Below are positions 38,201 through 50,082 of a stretch of DNA of 64,000 nucleotides, one piece after another. Every line of letters begins with the position of its first letter. Positions within the stretch are counted from its first letter, which is position 1. A model generated the notes under the pieces. The model was not told the DNA's origin, ran no database searches, and saw only the letters and a program-made list of their open reading frames with translations. The translations under genes and the position numbers were made by a program. Source of the DNA: Ignelater luminosus. Lineage: Eukaryota; Arthropoda; Insecta; Coleoptera; Elateridae. The stretch lies in NCBI GenBank assembly GCA_011009095.1, contig VTPC01008715.1, positions 37,012 through 101,011 on the forward strand. The letters are read 5' to 3'.

Positions 38201-39924
38201 CCTGGTTTTCCTTCTTCTTTGATTTGCACATTCTAGTTACTACATTCCCTGCAGGCCTCTGGTACTGCATTAAGAATGTTAATGATGAAAGAGTTTTTGG
38301 TACGTAATCTTTAATTTTTGTAGTACCACTTGTGAATGGTGAACTAAATACTTATTTATATTCCAGTGGTGTTATATGCATTGAGTGCAGTGTATTTTGC
38401 TGGGGTCATGGTAAGGTTAATGTTAACCCTTACACCAGTGGTTTGCATGCTTAGTGGCATTGCTTTTTCATCACTTTTGGAATTGTTCTTAAGAGAAGAT
38501 GATACTCCCCGTTCCAGCGAAAGTGATGCTGATGATGAACAAACCACAACAAGCAACAGAAGACTTTATGATAAAGTGAGAAATTTACTTCTAATAGTAG
38601 ACACATTTTTTTAAATAATTACATATATAGGCAGGGCGTGTTCCTAAAATGAAGCATGAACAAGTACGTGAATCAGATGGTATTGGTGCCAATTTGCGCA
38701 GTATTGTAATTGTAGTAATGCTCTTACTATTAATGTTATTTGCCGTACATTGTACTTGGGTAACAAGCAATGCTTACTCTAGTCCAAGCATTGTATTAGC
38801 ATCATATGGAAGTGATGGTTCCAGACAGATATTGGATGATTTCCGTGAAGCATACTATTGGTTATCACAAAATACAGATGACAGTGCACGAGTTATGAGT
38901 TGGTAATTTGGTAATTTTAAATTAAATATTTAAAATGTTAAAAATATTGTTTGGTAGGTGGGATTATGGCTATCAAATAGCTGGCATGGCAAATCGAACT
39001 ACTTTAGTGGATAATAATACGTGGAATAACAGTCATATCGCATTGGTTGGCAAAGCTATGTCATCCAATGAAAGTGCAGCTTACGAGATCATGACTTCTT
39101 TGGATGTAGATTACGTACTGGTGATCTTTGGTGGTGTAATTGGTTATTCTGGGGATGATATAAATAAGTTCCTTTGGATGGTACGAATTGCAGAAGGTGA
39201 ACATCCAAAAGACATACGGGTAATTATTTCTTTTTCCTAACCGAGATAATTTTGAAAAATATGGTGGCTGAAGGAATACATTTTAGATAAAAAACAATAT
39301 ATAATAGTAAGATTTAAAATTTCAGTAAAATAAATGTAGCATATCTCAAATTAAGATAAGAAACTTAAGATAAAAAATCTTTCTATTACAGGAAAGTGAT
39401 TACTTCACAGAACATGGTGAATTTCGTGTTGATGCTGAGGGTTCGCCTACTTTACTTAATTGCCTTATGTACAAACTGAGCTATTATCGTTTTGGTGAAC
39501 TGAAACTTGACTACAGAAGTCCAGCTGGTTATGACCGTACTCGAAATGCTGTTATTGGTAATAAAGATTTCACTTTGACTTATTTGGAAGAAGCTTACAC
39601 CACAGAACATTGGTTGGTTAGAATATACAGGTAAGTTTATTAATAAACCAATTAAAAAAAAAACATTAGTAAGTAACTAAACATTATTTCATTTTAGGGT
39701 GAAGAAACCACATGAATTTAACAGACCTCGTATTCCTGTTTCAAACAGAGTAATAAAAACACAGACTTTCGTATCGAAAAAGGTGAATATATTAAATTGT
39801 TTTTTATTAATAGTAGTTTTAATAACAATATTGTCATTTTCAGAATGCCAAACGTAGAAAAGGTACAATAAAGAATAAACCTGTTGTTATAAAAAGGAAA
39901 ACACTTACTACTAAGCAATCCTAG
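35219..39924 (+). CDS. STT3B: STT3B, catalytic subunit of oligosaccharyltransferase
   Basis: Twelve exons: 35219-35391, 35456-35674, 36742-36985, 37043-37241, 37834-38005, 38121-38299, 38367-38575, 38631-38902, 38958-39219, 39392-39630, 39698-39782, 39844-39924. All phases agree, giving 777 aa (human STT3B is 826). It transfers the dolichol-linked glycan to Asn of N-X-S/T in the ER lumen; STT3B mainly serves sites missed during translocation. A first membrane helix (about 22-47) is followed by the EFDPW motif with Asp56. GSYDNEG (Asp174/Glu176) is the second acidic motif, SVSE lies at 355-358 and the signature WWDYG at 556-560, split by intron 8. [29 protein letters not shown] and the Lys/Arg-rich tail fit STT3B rather than STT3A. 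The start is the first ATG in frame with the conserved part. Introns 2 and 4 carry MITEs. Confidence 0.97.
36254..36630. mobile_element. MITE family copy A in STT3B intron 2
   Basis: The left end is TATACAGCGTTCACAATG followed by TTTCTGGGTC. The right end carries the complement, as GACTCAAAAACATCGTGAAT. The 377-bp copy is clearly homologous to 49360-49866 throughout, including GGGCTGTTTATCTATTAACT and GCATGGCCTGTTACGAC. Noncoding. TA-rich ends suggest a Tc1/mariner-type origin, but this is tentative. Confidence 0.7.
37358..37693. mobile_element. MITE with TACAGGGT ends in STT3B intron 4
   Basis: The left end TACAGGGTAGTCGACAAGAA pairs with the reverse complement of the right end, TACAGGGTGTCAACAGGAA, allowing one indel. 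The 336-bp element is noncoding and lies wholly within intron 4, so it should be removed by splicing. Confidence 0.6.
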
Positions 39925-40916
39925 TCGAGTTTGTAAGAAAATTTGACCAAGTGTGTTTCAAATTCAATTATATTTTGTACTACTTCTTGTTTATTCTGCA
40001 TTTCATTTGTTGTGTTATTCATAATAAAATTTGTTAAATTTATTACGATACTGTTATTCTTTCTAATTTTTTTTACTTTCAATTTGTTTCTAATGGTCGT
40101 GTGTGTTATGATTGTAAAAGGGAAAAAATGTGATACAAAATGTAATCATAAATTAATAAAAATGTTTTGCACTAAATAATGCATATTGAATTTTAGAAGC
40201 ATCTATCGGCTCAACTTTTACAAAAGAAAAATAACTAATTCAAATTTTATAATACACAAAACAGTTTTCTAAGTTTTAGCCCACTTGAGTTTGTTCTTTC
40301 TCTTTCGGAATTAATTATTATTAACAAGATTCTATTATAATTCATTTTTAAATTAATGGAAATGCAGAGAGCCATGATCTTGTGATATTTTAATAGCATA
40401 CATGAAAATTACTATTACTAATCTGGAATTTATCAGAGTTAATTTAAATGTAGGGTTAGAATACACATTAAGAAATGGAATGTGTCCAAAACTATTACTT
40501 TGACCCTGGTTTTTATAGTTTTAAAGCAAAAGATACACAACATGTATTCAGAACAAAGATGAACCTAACAGTATGCGAATATATCCATAAGTTCCATAGG
40601 ATAGGGTACACGCTGTAACTTGATCGTGAAATAAGATGGTAACTTCAGATTTGAAACTTGAAGACGAAGACCTTGCTAACAATTTAACTCATGAAAATAA
40701 TGATCTGTCTGCAAATCAGCTCCAAGCTGAAGGTGAACAAAAACTTAAACTTGGATAATTTTGTCTATATCCAGTGTCACATTACTGCCTGAATATTTAG
40801 TGATAAATCAAACAGCCTCATCATAAAGAAAAATATTTCTGAATACTCATTGAAAAATAGTCTTTAATTTTGAAAAAAATGCTACAAATGGTTTCCAAAA
40901 TTGCTTTACTAATAAG

Positions 40917-41105
40917 TAGGCCTCGGATTTATAAGCATTTTCAAGTGTTTGATGTACAGTAAAACACACCAAGCTGAATTTACATAGGTTTTCTTCAATG
41001 TATGAGTCGTGTATGATCTTGAGAGTGTATACTATTATGTTCTTTAAATATTTTTATAAAGGAAAACAGTTTGAAATTTATAAAGGCTTATAAATCCGAG
41101 CCCTA
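40917..41105. mobile_element. hAT MITE with 8-bp target duplication
   Basis: The left end is TAGGCCTCGGATTTATAAGC; the right end, reverse-complemented, is TAGGGCTCGGATTTATAAGC, one difference in 20. Both sides are flanked by CTAATAAG (40909-40916 and 41106-41113). YAGGG-type ends with an 8-bp duplication fit the hAT superfamily. The 189-bp element is noncoding. Confidence 0.8.
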
Positions 41106-42109
41106 CTAATAAGTAAAATAATATACAGTAATGTATAGTTGAGTAGATGGTCTCGATTTACCTCAAACCACTTTTTCTCTCTAGTTATCTGGAACAGACT
41201 GATGGTGTCTCTAAGGAAAACAGCAAGAACCTTATAAACACAATGATTTATTTATTTAAAACACAAAATAAGAAAAAAGAAGGTAATCACAATAAATTAA
41301 TATAAATACTAATATGCACCCCTTTTGTAAATCAGTAATTCAAAATATATAAAATAGAATATGTTGGTCATTTGCTTGCAAACTCTTCATTGTCAGTATG
41401 AAATGGATAACTTAAGCTAAACTCAAGAAGCAATAAAATATATTCCTATGTATATTACATAGTCCCAGTCGCCAAATTAGCTATAGAGTCGCTATTGAGT
41501 TAGCTTAAAATGTAAATGTGAACAAATGCAACGTTGCTTATAATGAAATGCAGGCCTATGGTGAAATTCTTGATAAACCTTCCAAGACGGCTAACCCAGA
41601 ATTAGTTAAATAATGAAGACAGAAAGCTGCTCTAATATCACTTCATTCATTAAGAAATTGACTTTTAAACAAATCAAAACAGTGAATTCATTTGAGTGAT
41701 TGTGAATTACAGATTAGCACGCAAGCCCAACTTGAACAAATTCCACCATGGTAAAGCATCCATCAAGAGATCAGATAAATAATTAAATATCTGCCATCAA
41801 ATAATATTTTCTACGACCTATTAGGACAATATATTTTCCTTGAATGCTGTCTTCACTCTCAGAACACTGAAAATGCATTAACGAAATTTGCAATTTCAAA
41901 CACAGGCTTCCTTGCAGGAAAAAATCGGAAGGCAAGCGTAAGATCTGTTCACCCCACTGCTACTCATTTATTGATAATCTTTCGCGTGCCACTAATCTTA
42001 TGATAACCCAGTTAACTACCATGAAATAACTACTGGTTAAAAATCACATGTGTTGTACGAAATCATTTTTTGCCAATATCTTGAAAGTAGGCCATGACAG
42101 TCGAATTTG

Positions 42110-42790
42110 GTTTCAGGATAAAAAAGTAGCCTATATTCCCGAAAACTGTTTTTTGCTGTTATCAATACTAAGCCAGATACCCCATGACCACAACCAATTT
42201 GACCCACCTTGTACAAGTATACCTTGGAGTTATGCCACCTAAGATTTCAGACTGATGCCATAACTTGGAAGATAGTCACAATTTGAAATATACAGTGTAT
42301 TTCCTAATTCCACCGCATAATTTCTAATAGAAAAAGTTGTTTTTGGAAAAAATAATTTTTTGCCAGTATCTCGAAAGTATGAGGTAGGCGCCATTAATTC
42401 TTGGCCTGACAAGCTTCTACAGGCTCAAGCATGTTCAAGTTTCATTGTGTCATAGGTGCATCTGTGCGAGGCCTACACTATAAATATTAGGGCTCGAAGA
42501 GTAGTAGTTTTTAGTAGCAGCCAGACAATTATTAATTGATCGTTGTAATAAATGTATTGAAGTTAGGAGAGATTATATTGAAAAATAAGAAGTGTTATAT
42601 TTTACCAAGTTTATTCTTTTTATATCAGACTAAGAATTAATGGCCTATCTCGTAGATCATAATATTTAAGTTTTGTTTTCAGGATTGTAAAGTAGCCCAT
42701 GATCTCATCAATATTAAACCAGATATCCCATGATGATAAATTGATAACCAATTTGACCCAATCTGTACAGCCAGCCAAAACTCTACTGAG
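42110..42790 (+). repeat. diverged direct repeat pair
   Basis: About 110 bp at 42110-42235 recurs at 42680-42780. Shared blocks are TTTCAGGAT, AAAGTAGCC, ATCAATA, CCAGATA.CCCATGA and CCAATTTGACCCA. A third partial match to the left edge (TTTTTGCCA.TATC) lies at 42357. Identity of the family was not recognised. Confidence 0.5.
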
Positions 42791-42948
42791 ATCACCTAAT
42801 GGATTTATTGACAAATGTCTGTTACTAATTCAATTTCTCAAGACAATAAAAAATCTGCAGGGCAAAGAAAATTTCTATTGAGAACAAGGTGTATGTCAAT
42901 AAATTCATAGGTGACTGCTATAAACTTCTTTTTCCAATCTTGCTGTAT

Positions 42949-43250
42949 TTAACACATTTGCTGTCACATGCATCTCCAAGAAAATAACATACTCAGTAGG
43001 TAACGTCAGCCACATAGCGATTTTACTCAGTAGGCCACGTCAGCCACATAATAATACATAAAATAAAATAAAAAATACACATAAAAGGCCACCCTAAAAG
43101 AATATAATGTAAAATAATAGGTATTGTCACTCATATGTGTCTGACACGGTCCAAAGTAGAAACGGTTGCGTCAACCATATATGACTGATGTGGCCTACCG
43201 GCTAAACACGACTGCCGCTTGCATGTCTGATGCAGCAGCGAATATGTTAA
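42949..43250. mobile_element. piggyBac-like MITE with TTAA duplication
   Basis: The ends are TTAACACATTTGCTG and, reverse-complemented, TTAACATATTCGCTG. TTAA at both borders (42949-42952 and 43247-43250) is the piggyBac target. Inside, a CAGTAGG..ACGTCAGCCACATA motif occurs twice near 43000-43050. Length 302 bp, noncoding. Confidence 0.65.
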
Positions 43251-46200
43251 ACAATGTAAAGATTGCATTATTTATTAAATTTCAGTTGCAAATCTCATTT
43301 TTTAAATATTTGTGACTTCTCAACAAAATATTTAATAATATAACAACAAATTTCTGTGCTATCTGTATTGTTATTTATTTATTAAATGGGATAGCATTAT
43401 AAAATAATAGTAATAATATTAGTGTCATTAAGCAATTGAATACATACACATAAAAGTGAATAATAATAAAATATAAAGTGGGATTTTATTAGGAATAAAA
43501 ATAAATATAAATAAATAATGTATTGGTCCCTACTTTTACTGCATAAATTATTTTATTTATAGGTTAATATGTACAACTTTAACTACGTTTTTTTACAAAG
43601 ATCTTAAAATTAATTACCAACTAGTCTACAGTTTACCTTCAAAACCTTGTAACACAGTAAAGTTTCAACTAGATTTTTCAGAGAGTACATGTGATGTAAA
43701 ATACTTAATGGCATAACTATAATACTCATACTCATCCATTTTAAAAAGTTTAAATGTAAAATAATTACAATACAATAAATCCAATGGTTAATAATAAAAA
43801 TAAAAATAAATAGTTTTGTTTATGTAAGTTTTCCCAAAGCCAGTTTACATATTTATACATTTTGGTGTTATTCTACACATTTATTTATTTTTTTTTCTTA
43901 ATATAATAGATACATGAGCACCTTGAAGTTTAATGTATATTTATTTATAAGTTGGCAATTCTTTTAATCTTTTTCTGTTACCAATATTATGTACCACCTA
44001 GTTACAATATTCTAAATTGAACATTCTTATTCAACGATCACATAAATTTAAGGAACTCCTTACATTTTGTACAAAAAAGGACACCACATTTTAGGTAAAC
44101 TTAAAAAAAAATAAAATTGAATTGCAATCCTGATCAAATTGGTCACTATTGGTAGGTACAGTGCAATAAATTTACTAATAATTATAAAATTTGCTACTTA
44201 TTAAAAAGATTCAAATTGTTTTTGTCACATAAACGGAAATTTTATATTTTAGAAACAGCTTTAATTGATTTATGCAAACACTCTTCAACTACACTATAAC
44301 AATGCCAATCCGTAATCTTAAAATTAGACAGTCAATGTATGAAATTATCAATTTTTTGAGATCTATCACTTTAGATTGATTGATGATTTCATATATAGAA
44401 TACCATGTATACTTGAAAATTACAAATAAGATCTAATATAAATAGTACACTACTCTTGAGTGACTATGTTATGCCACTAAGATAAAAGAAATGTATTAGA
44501 ACTTGAAGGCATTTTGATTGGCTATACCTGTAATTCATTATTTACAATTATTTTAGTTATGAACAGATTGCACTTCCATATGTGAGGTAGCACATATTCA
44601 ATTCAATCAAACATCATTACTTTCCTTCATGTAGTAATAATAACAGTAGTATTAGAAATGTGAAGAATATAACTTTCCTGATTTTTATTTTTATGAAAAG
44701 CGATGGAATTGTATATAATTTAAAATAAACTAATTCAGAAATTATAAATAACTAAAACTGACACTGAGATTTTAGAAGCAGTTCCTCCTTCTGTCCCAAA
44801 ATAATATTGACAAATGAAATTTAAAGTTGAAATTATTGATTAGTATACCTTGAATACCAAATTTCATCATTTGTTATTCAAAACTAAAAGTAGAAAGCAT
44901 AAAAGTAGGTATAATAAAAATAATATCATGTAATAAGATAGTCAAGGTAGTAAAGGTATTTTTTTGAATGACACAGAAATAATAGAAAAGACAATTTTAT
45001 AGAATTAATAAGATGTTAAAGGCCAAACAATTTTGCAAAGTTATTTAGAATCATCTATTGAATTAAAATTTACAGTAAAATACTTCTTAAAACAAACATT
45101 ATTACTTTTTAAGTGATTTGACATTAAATTTTTATTATAACTGAGTTGACTGAGATTTCAGAATTCTCTGATTACACGATAGATTAACATGTTAACTATT
45201 GGTATGGTTCCTGGGATTCCCTACTAGATAGCATGACTTCTATAGCACCTGAGTAAAGTTTTGGGGTGTTTCTACGATTTACAGGTTATCCTAATGGGCT
45301 GATTTTGATTCTCTTCATTAAATCTAAACATTCTTTAATTACCATGGCTACAGATTTGTCCTTTTTCTTCTTGTTGAAATCAAATAAAGCCATGCTCGTT
45401 GAAATCTTTAAAGTCATTAATTACTGAAAGGAGAGTTGAAACCAGGTCTTTATCTTTACTCACAAATATATGCCCAGCATACTGATCAGTCTCCCAGGTA
45501 TCTTAATTTTTGAAGGTCAAGAGTGAACATGTTAAGCAATAAAAAACAAAAGAGTTGCTAATACAGTAAGAAAGGAGTTAGAGGAAACAAAAATATTATA
45601 ATAACTGTTTTCCTATTTTGTTCATTTGTGACTATCATTTTGGGATAGATGAAATACTATTTTGTACTCGAGTTTCTGTTAGTATCTATGATCTACAAAG
45701 CAACCAAGTATACATACTAATACACCTTTTCCCTCATTATAAGTCTATAGAGAATGTGTGCATGACATACTCTGGGGTACAACAAGCGACATTTTTGCCT
45801 CCTTTATTAGTTTTTAGATTATTTTAATGATTAATAAAATTAAAAGATGAAAAATATGGTTTGTAATTGATAAGAAATAGACAGATTGTTGTACCCGCAA
45901 GGTGCATATCGTTTATGGCAAAATCGCAATGTTAGGTTAGGTTAATAAAGTGTTGCCCCCATAGATTCATAATGAGAAATTAGGATTGTAAAGTTGTAAA
46001 CTGATTTTGGCAAGCAAATTGCTTTGTTTATCATGGCTGTTACAGAAACTTTGACCTTATTTTACAGATCATAATATCAAGAATAAATTAACATGAATGC
46101 TGCAGATGTTAGTATTATTTAAAATACTGTGTTCAAATAAGAAAAAAACTAAGTAGGCTATGCAATTAACCCTTAAGTTGGAGTAAATCATAAGGAAATA

Positions 46201-46406
46201 AATCTTTGTTGGCTAGATTATAAATATAGAAATAGAAGTAATCACGCTTTTGTGATTTAGTTTTTCATCATATTACATACGTTATACAGCACATGTGAAA
46301 AATTACTTGACAAATGAAAGATTTTGTTAACACTGATTTTTTAACAAAAAGTTACTCTTTAAAAAAAAGGAAAATGCCTTTCAAATGTTCTATATTTACA
46401 TCCAGT

Positions 46407-46501
46407 TATACAGAGCGTACTTTATAGCTAAGACACCTAACATCGGAGGAAAAAGACACTTAAAATTTGATTTATCTCAACTACAAACTACACCCTGTAT
46501 A
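46407..46501. mobile_element. 95-bp fold-back element with TATACAG ends
   Basis: The left half begins TATACAGAGCGTACTTTATA and the reverse complement of the right end TATACAGGGTGTAGTTTGTA; the arms match at about 20 of 27 positions. It belongs with the CACCCTGTATA-ended elements and has no room for a gene. Confidence 0.5.
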
Positions 46502-46828
46502 ATCAGAAATAGTTTTAAAACATACAGTTTTTGCATATCCTTTATATGATGAAGCTGTTCTGAGGGTACAGTTTGTCATTTGGGTAAAAGCAAAACTTTT
46601 TTGAAAAAATGAGTTTTTATCGAAAAATCAATATTAATAAAGCTTTCCATTTGTCAAGCAATTCTTCACACATGCTGTAAAACAAACATTTACTAATTCA
46701 AATTTATTTATAATTATAAATGCAATAAATAATAAAACCAAAACAATTTTAATTTAAATACTCTGAGTCTATCAATTGCTGTTAGTTATAAATGTATCAA
46801 CAAACTCTGAACTTGCGAAGTCTATCTA

Positions 46829-48429
46829 CAGTAGTGGACAAAAAAAACGCACATACCCCATATTCTGAATTATTGGGTTTCTTGTTTTATATTAAAGCAT
46901 TTGGTATTAAAATTGAATTACCTATAACATAGTAGCCTCTGACCTATTTTGTTTTATTATAATCAAGTCTATATATCCAAGAAAACAATATCATTGTTGC
47001 TGTAGTTGTAGTTGTTATTAAATCGTTGTGGAAATGGCTCCTTTAACTCCGCGAAAAAAAAGTGTTGCATTAGCATTACGGGATGAAGGGTGTTCTATGA
47101 CGTATATTAGTGCTAAATTAGGTTGTCATCATTCTACTATTTCATGTTTAATAAGAAAAAAAAAATGATACTGGGACCGTGGATAGGAAAAAAGGAAGTG
47201 GAAGAAAGAAGATTTCTACTGACAAACAAGATCGTGTTTTAAAAAGACTGGCTATTAAAAATAGAAAAGAAACCTCCACTGAATTAAGGAAAAAATGGAT
47301 AGAACATGCTGGTCCGTTAGTTAGTACAAGAACAATTCGTCGTAGATTGTGTTCAAATAATCCAAAAGCCTATCGTCCAAGGAAGAAGCCCTTGTTGACT
47401 AAAAAGATGCGTGCAGCTCGATTAAAATAGGTAAAAGAACATGTCAAATAAACAGAAAGTCAATGGAATATGGTGGTATTTTCAGACGAATCAAAATTTA
47501 ATCTACACGGGTCAGCTAGTATTAAATATGCGCGTCGTCGTCCAGGTGAAGAATTCCTACCAGAGTGTTTGAAACAAACAATTAAATTTGATTCATATCA
47601 AATGGTGTGGAGGTGTATATCTAGTAAGGGAGTGGGTGATATTTAGTTTTAAGTGGCACAATGAATGCTGAAATATAGATAAATGTTTTAAAGGAACATT
47701 TAATACCAACAATAAAACGACATTTTGGAAGGTTAAAAAGTGGAATCTTTCAAGATGATTCAGCGCCGTGTCACAGAGTCAAGAAAGTATTTTTTGCTAT
47801 AATAATAAAGTTAAAGCATTAATTAATAATTTATTATTATTGATTTACGTCTAGGTGCAAGATTTTCTTAAAAAACAAAAAGTTTCTTGCCTAACTTGGC
47901 CCGGTAATAGTCCAGATCTCAACCCGATGGAGAATTGTTGGTATGAAATGGGGCGAGCTATTACTGAAAATCATCCGAAAACTAAAGAAGACCTTAGAAG
48001 CACAATAAGACACATGTGGGAAACTGAAATAAGCCCTGCGTATATACAAAAATTGATATCTAGTATGCGCGATAGATGTAGGGCAGTTATTAAAGCTAAG
48101 GGTGGGAATACAAAATATTAACAACATATTTTTATCATTAATTTGGAGGTAAATGTTTGCTTAATAATCTTTTGTTATCAGTTTTTTTGTTTTTATACCA
48201 TATTCTGAATAATAAAATTTCAAAATTTGTGGTGTAGTATTTGGTTATACACATAAACTAAGTTGGCTATGAAATATTTATTTAGTAAGATCAAATTGTC
48301 AAGTACTTCATTGCAATCACATAGTATTGATAGCATTTACTACTTAATGATAGAAATATTTAAAATTTTAAAATCATCTATTAAAAAAGAAAAGTTTTCC
48401 TGTATGTGCGTTTTTTTTGTCCACTACTG
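46829..48429 (+). mobile_element. Tc1 (DD34E) element with perfect terminal repeats
   Basis: The termini are perfect 28-bp inverted repeats beginning CAGTAGTGGAC followed by eight A and CGCACATAC. TA flanks both ends (46827-46828 and 48430-48431). Length 1601 bp. The enclosed transposase is broken, so this copy could move only if another element supplied the enzyme. Perfect repeats beside a decayed gene suggest either recent arrival as a dead copy or mobilisation in trans. Confidence 0.92.
47035..48121 (+). pseudogene. degenerate Tc1 DD34E transposase with an intron-like segment
   Basis: Begins MAPLTPRKKSVALALRDEG with a helix-turn-helix (YISAKLGCHHSTISCLI). A frameshift falls in a run of A near 47160, after which DRKKGSGRKK and the second DNA-binding part continue (47179-47430). 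Two stops stand where Trp is expected (ARLK*VKEHVK*). The first catalytic Asp is in VVFSDESKFN. Another shift and a Tyr-to-stop change lie near 47640-47680. The second Asp is in FQDDSAPCHRVKK and the Glu in DLNPMENCW, 34 residues apart once 68 nt (47787-47854) are removed. The frame ends at 48121 (GGNTKY). Confidence 0.88.
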
Positions 48430-48469
48430 TATCTGTCAGCATTTTTTTTAAATTTTGAGATTTTGACTT

Positions 48470-48600
48470 ATAATTTGGATTTTACATCAAAAACTAAAGA
48501 GCACAGAGTGTCTTCGTTTTTTTGATATCTCTTCGGGAACATGGTCAAAATGGCTGCCAAAATTTGAAAAATTTTCAAACATTTTGCTTTTACTTTAAGC
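48470..48600 (-). repeat. copy of the dispersed GGTCAAAATGG repeat
   Basis: Minus-strand relative of the tandem repeat at 31220-31570: it shares TTTTGATGT (as its complement), a GATATCTC block and the complement of CCATTTTGACCATGTTCCC. It lies directly beside the Tc1 element ending at 48429, so that element may have landed in this repeat. Confidence 0.5.
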
Positions 48601-49359
48601 TTGCTTGTAACTATACAATTTTTAGTGCCAAAGTTACTACATAAAATTAGGAACTAATTTTTTATTGTAATAGAAATAAAGAAACATTTTCTGTTTGCAG
48701 CTTTGTCAAATTTGTATCATATTTTTAGTATGAAAAGATTACAAAATTTAACCTATAAAAGCATCAAAAAGTTTATTCTTTTAATAAACTTTACTTAAAT
48801 TTGTGACAGCTTTATTAAATAGATAGAAATTTCATTCAACAATGCATGAAGAAATATTATTACTTTTTTTGCAAGCCATCTTAACAGCTCAAATTGGTGT
48901 ATTAACACTTTAAAAGAAAAACGCAAGGATTGAAAAGAGAAGAGCACAACCATCATTGTTTAAAAGAAAGGGTTGGGAGTTTTAAAAATATTAAATTAAT
49001 TAATTATAGGTTATCTTATTAAACTGAAAGAATAATACTTCTAGGTTTGCATACACAACAATGAAAAGTACAATACCAACTTAAAGAGGTTTTCAACAGT
49101 TTAGATTAAATTTTCCCCAGTTCTTGTCAAAGAATTTAGTGTTAATAAGACATGTTCTAAAATATTATTTCACAAGAAAAATTGGATGACAAATAGGACA
49201 TTTTCTATTATAATAAAAATTGGATGCAAATATGATCAAATATCTTGTATGCAACGTACATGTTTACTTCCTAATTTTATGTAGTAACTCCGGCACTGAA
49301 AATTGTATAGTTACAAACAGGCTTTAGAATCATATTCTACATCAAAAAATAAGAGATAC

Positions 49360-49866
49360 TATACACTGTTCACAATGTTTCTGGGTCATATATGGCTGTG
49401 GCAGAATGACAGTTTGAGTTTTGTAAACTGGGCTGTTTATCTATTAACTTGGCTTGTAAAATCTTATTGACGTTTACTGTACTTTAAGGTTATGATTTTA
49501 TGACAGTTTGACCTTATGCTGTTGCCTTTTTTTTTGTAAATCTATAAATCAATTACTCTAAAACATTATTTCACAAAAAATTTCTATTTACATTTATATA
49601 CAAAAGTTTTATGTTTTTATTTATAACCTTTGGCATTCTTCTTAATTGGCATTAATAGATACAAAATATAAAAAAAAATTTGATCTTTTTTTTAACAAAG
49701 CAAAACTAATCGATACTAAACGTTTATTCAAAATTTTTGATTGCGCAACGGCGTCAAATACAGACTTAGGTACGGCCATTTTCAAGAAAAAAGGAAGCAA
49801 CACTTCCAACCTAATAAAATAAAAGCATGGCCTGTTACGACCCAGAAACATCATGAACGTTGTATA
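49360..49866. mobile_element. MITE family copy B
   Basis: Its ends are GTTCACAATGTTTCTGGGTC and, reverse-complemented, GTTCATGATGTTTCTGGGTC, 18 of 20 matching, with TATACA outside each. It is homologous to copy A in STT3B intron 2 but longer (507 versus 377 bp), mainly through extra AT-rich sequence near 49530-49690. Noncoding. Confidence 0.75.
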
Positions 49867-50082
49867 TGTGTATACTTTTAGTTTTTTTATATCAACTTCA
49901 GGGAACATGGTCAAAATAGCAGTTGATAGATGTTTGCTTATTTTTGTAAACAGATTGTTGCTCGAATTCAATAACAAAATGGAATACATTGTGGTTATGT
50001 TTTGCATTCCCAGATGTCGTTTGTAATGAAGAAACGAAACCATAAATATTAATCACTCGGCAGTTCTACATTTAGAACCTAT

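Larger units (their letters stand above)
39925..46828. other. 7-kb intergenic stretch rich in small repeats
   Basis: No intact gene was recognised. AATAAA signals shortly after the STT3B stop (about 40024 and 40155) probably end that transcript. The stretch holds a hAT MITE (40917-41105), a diverged repeat pair (42110-42790), a piggyBac-like MITE (42949-43250) and a short fold-back element (46407-46501). Short coding-like pieces lie near 40636, 41540, 41850 and 45286-45497. Confidence 0.5.

Noticed and set aside
45930-45955. TTAGGTTAGG resembling the insect telomere repeat (also near 11041)
   Set aside because: Only two to three units; too short to indicate a telomeric tract.
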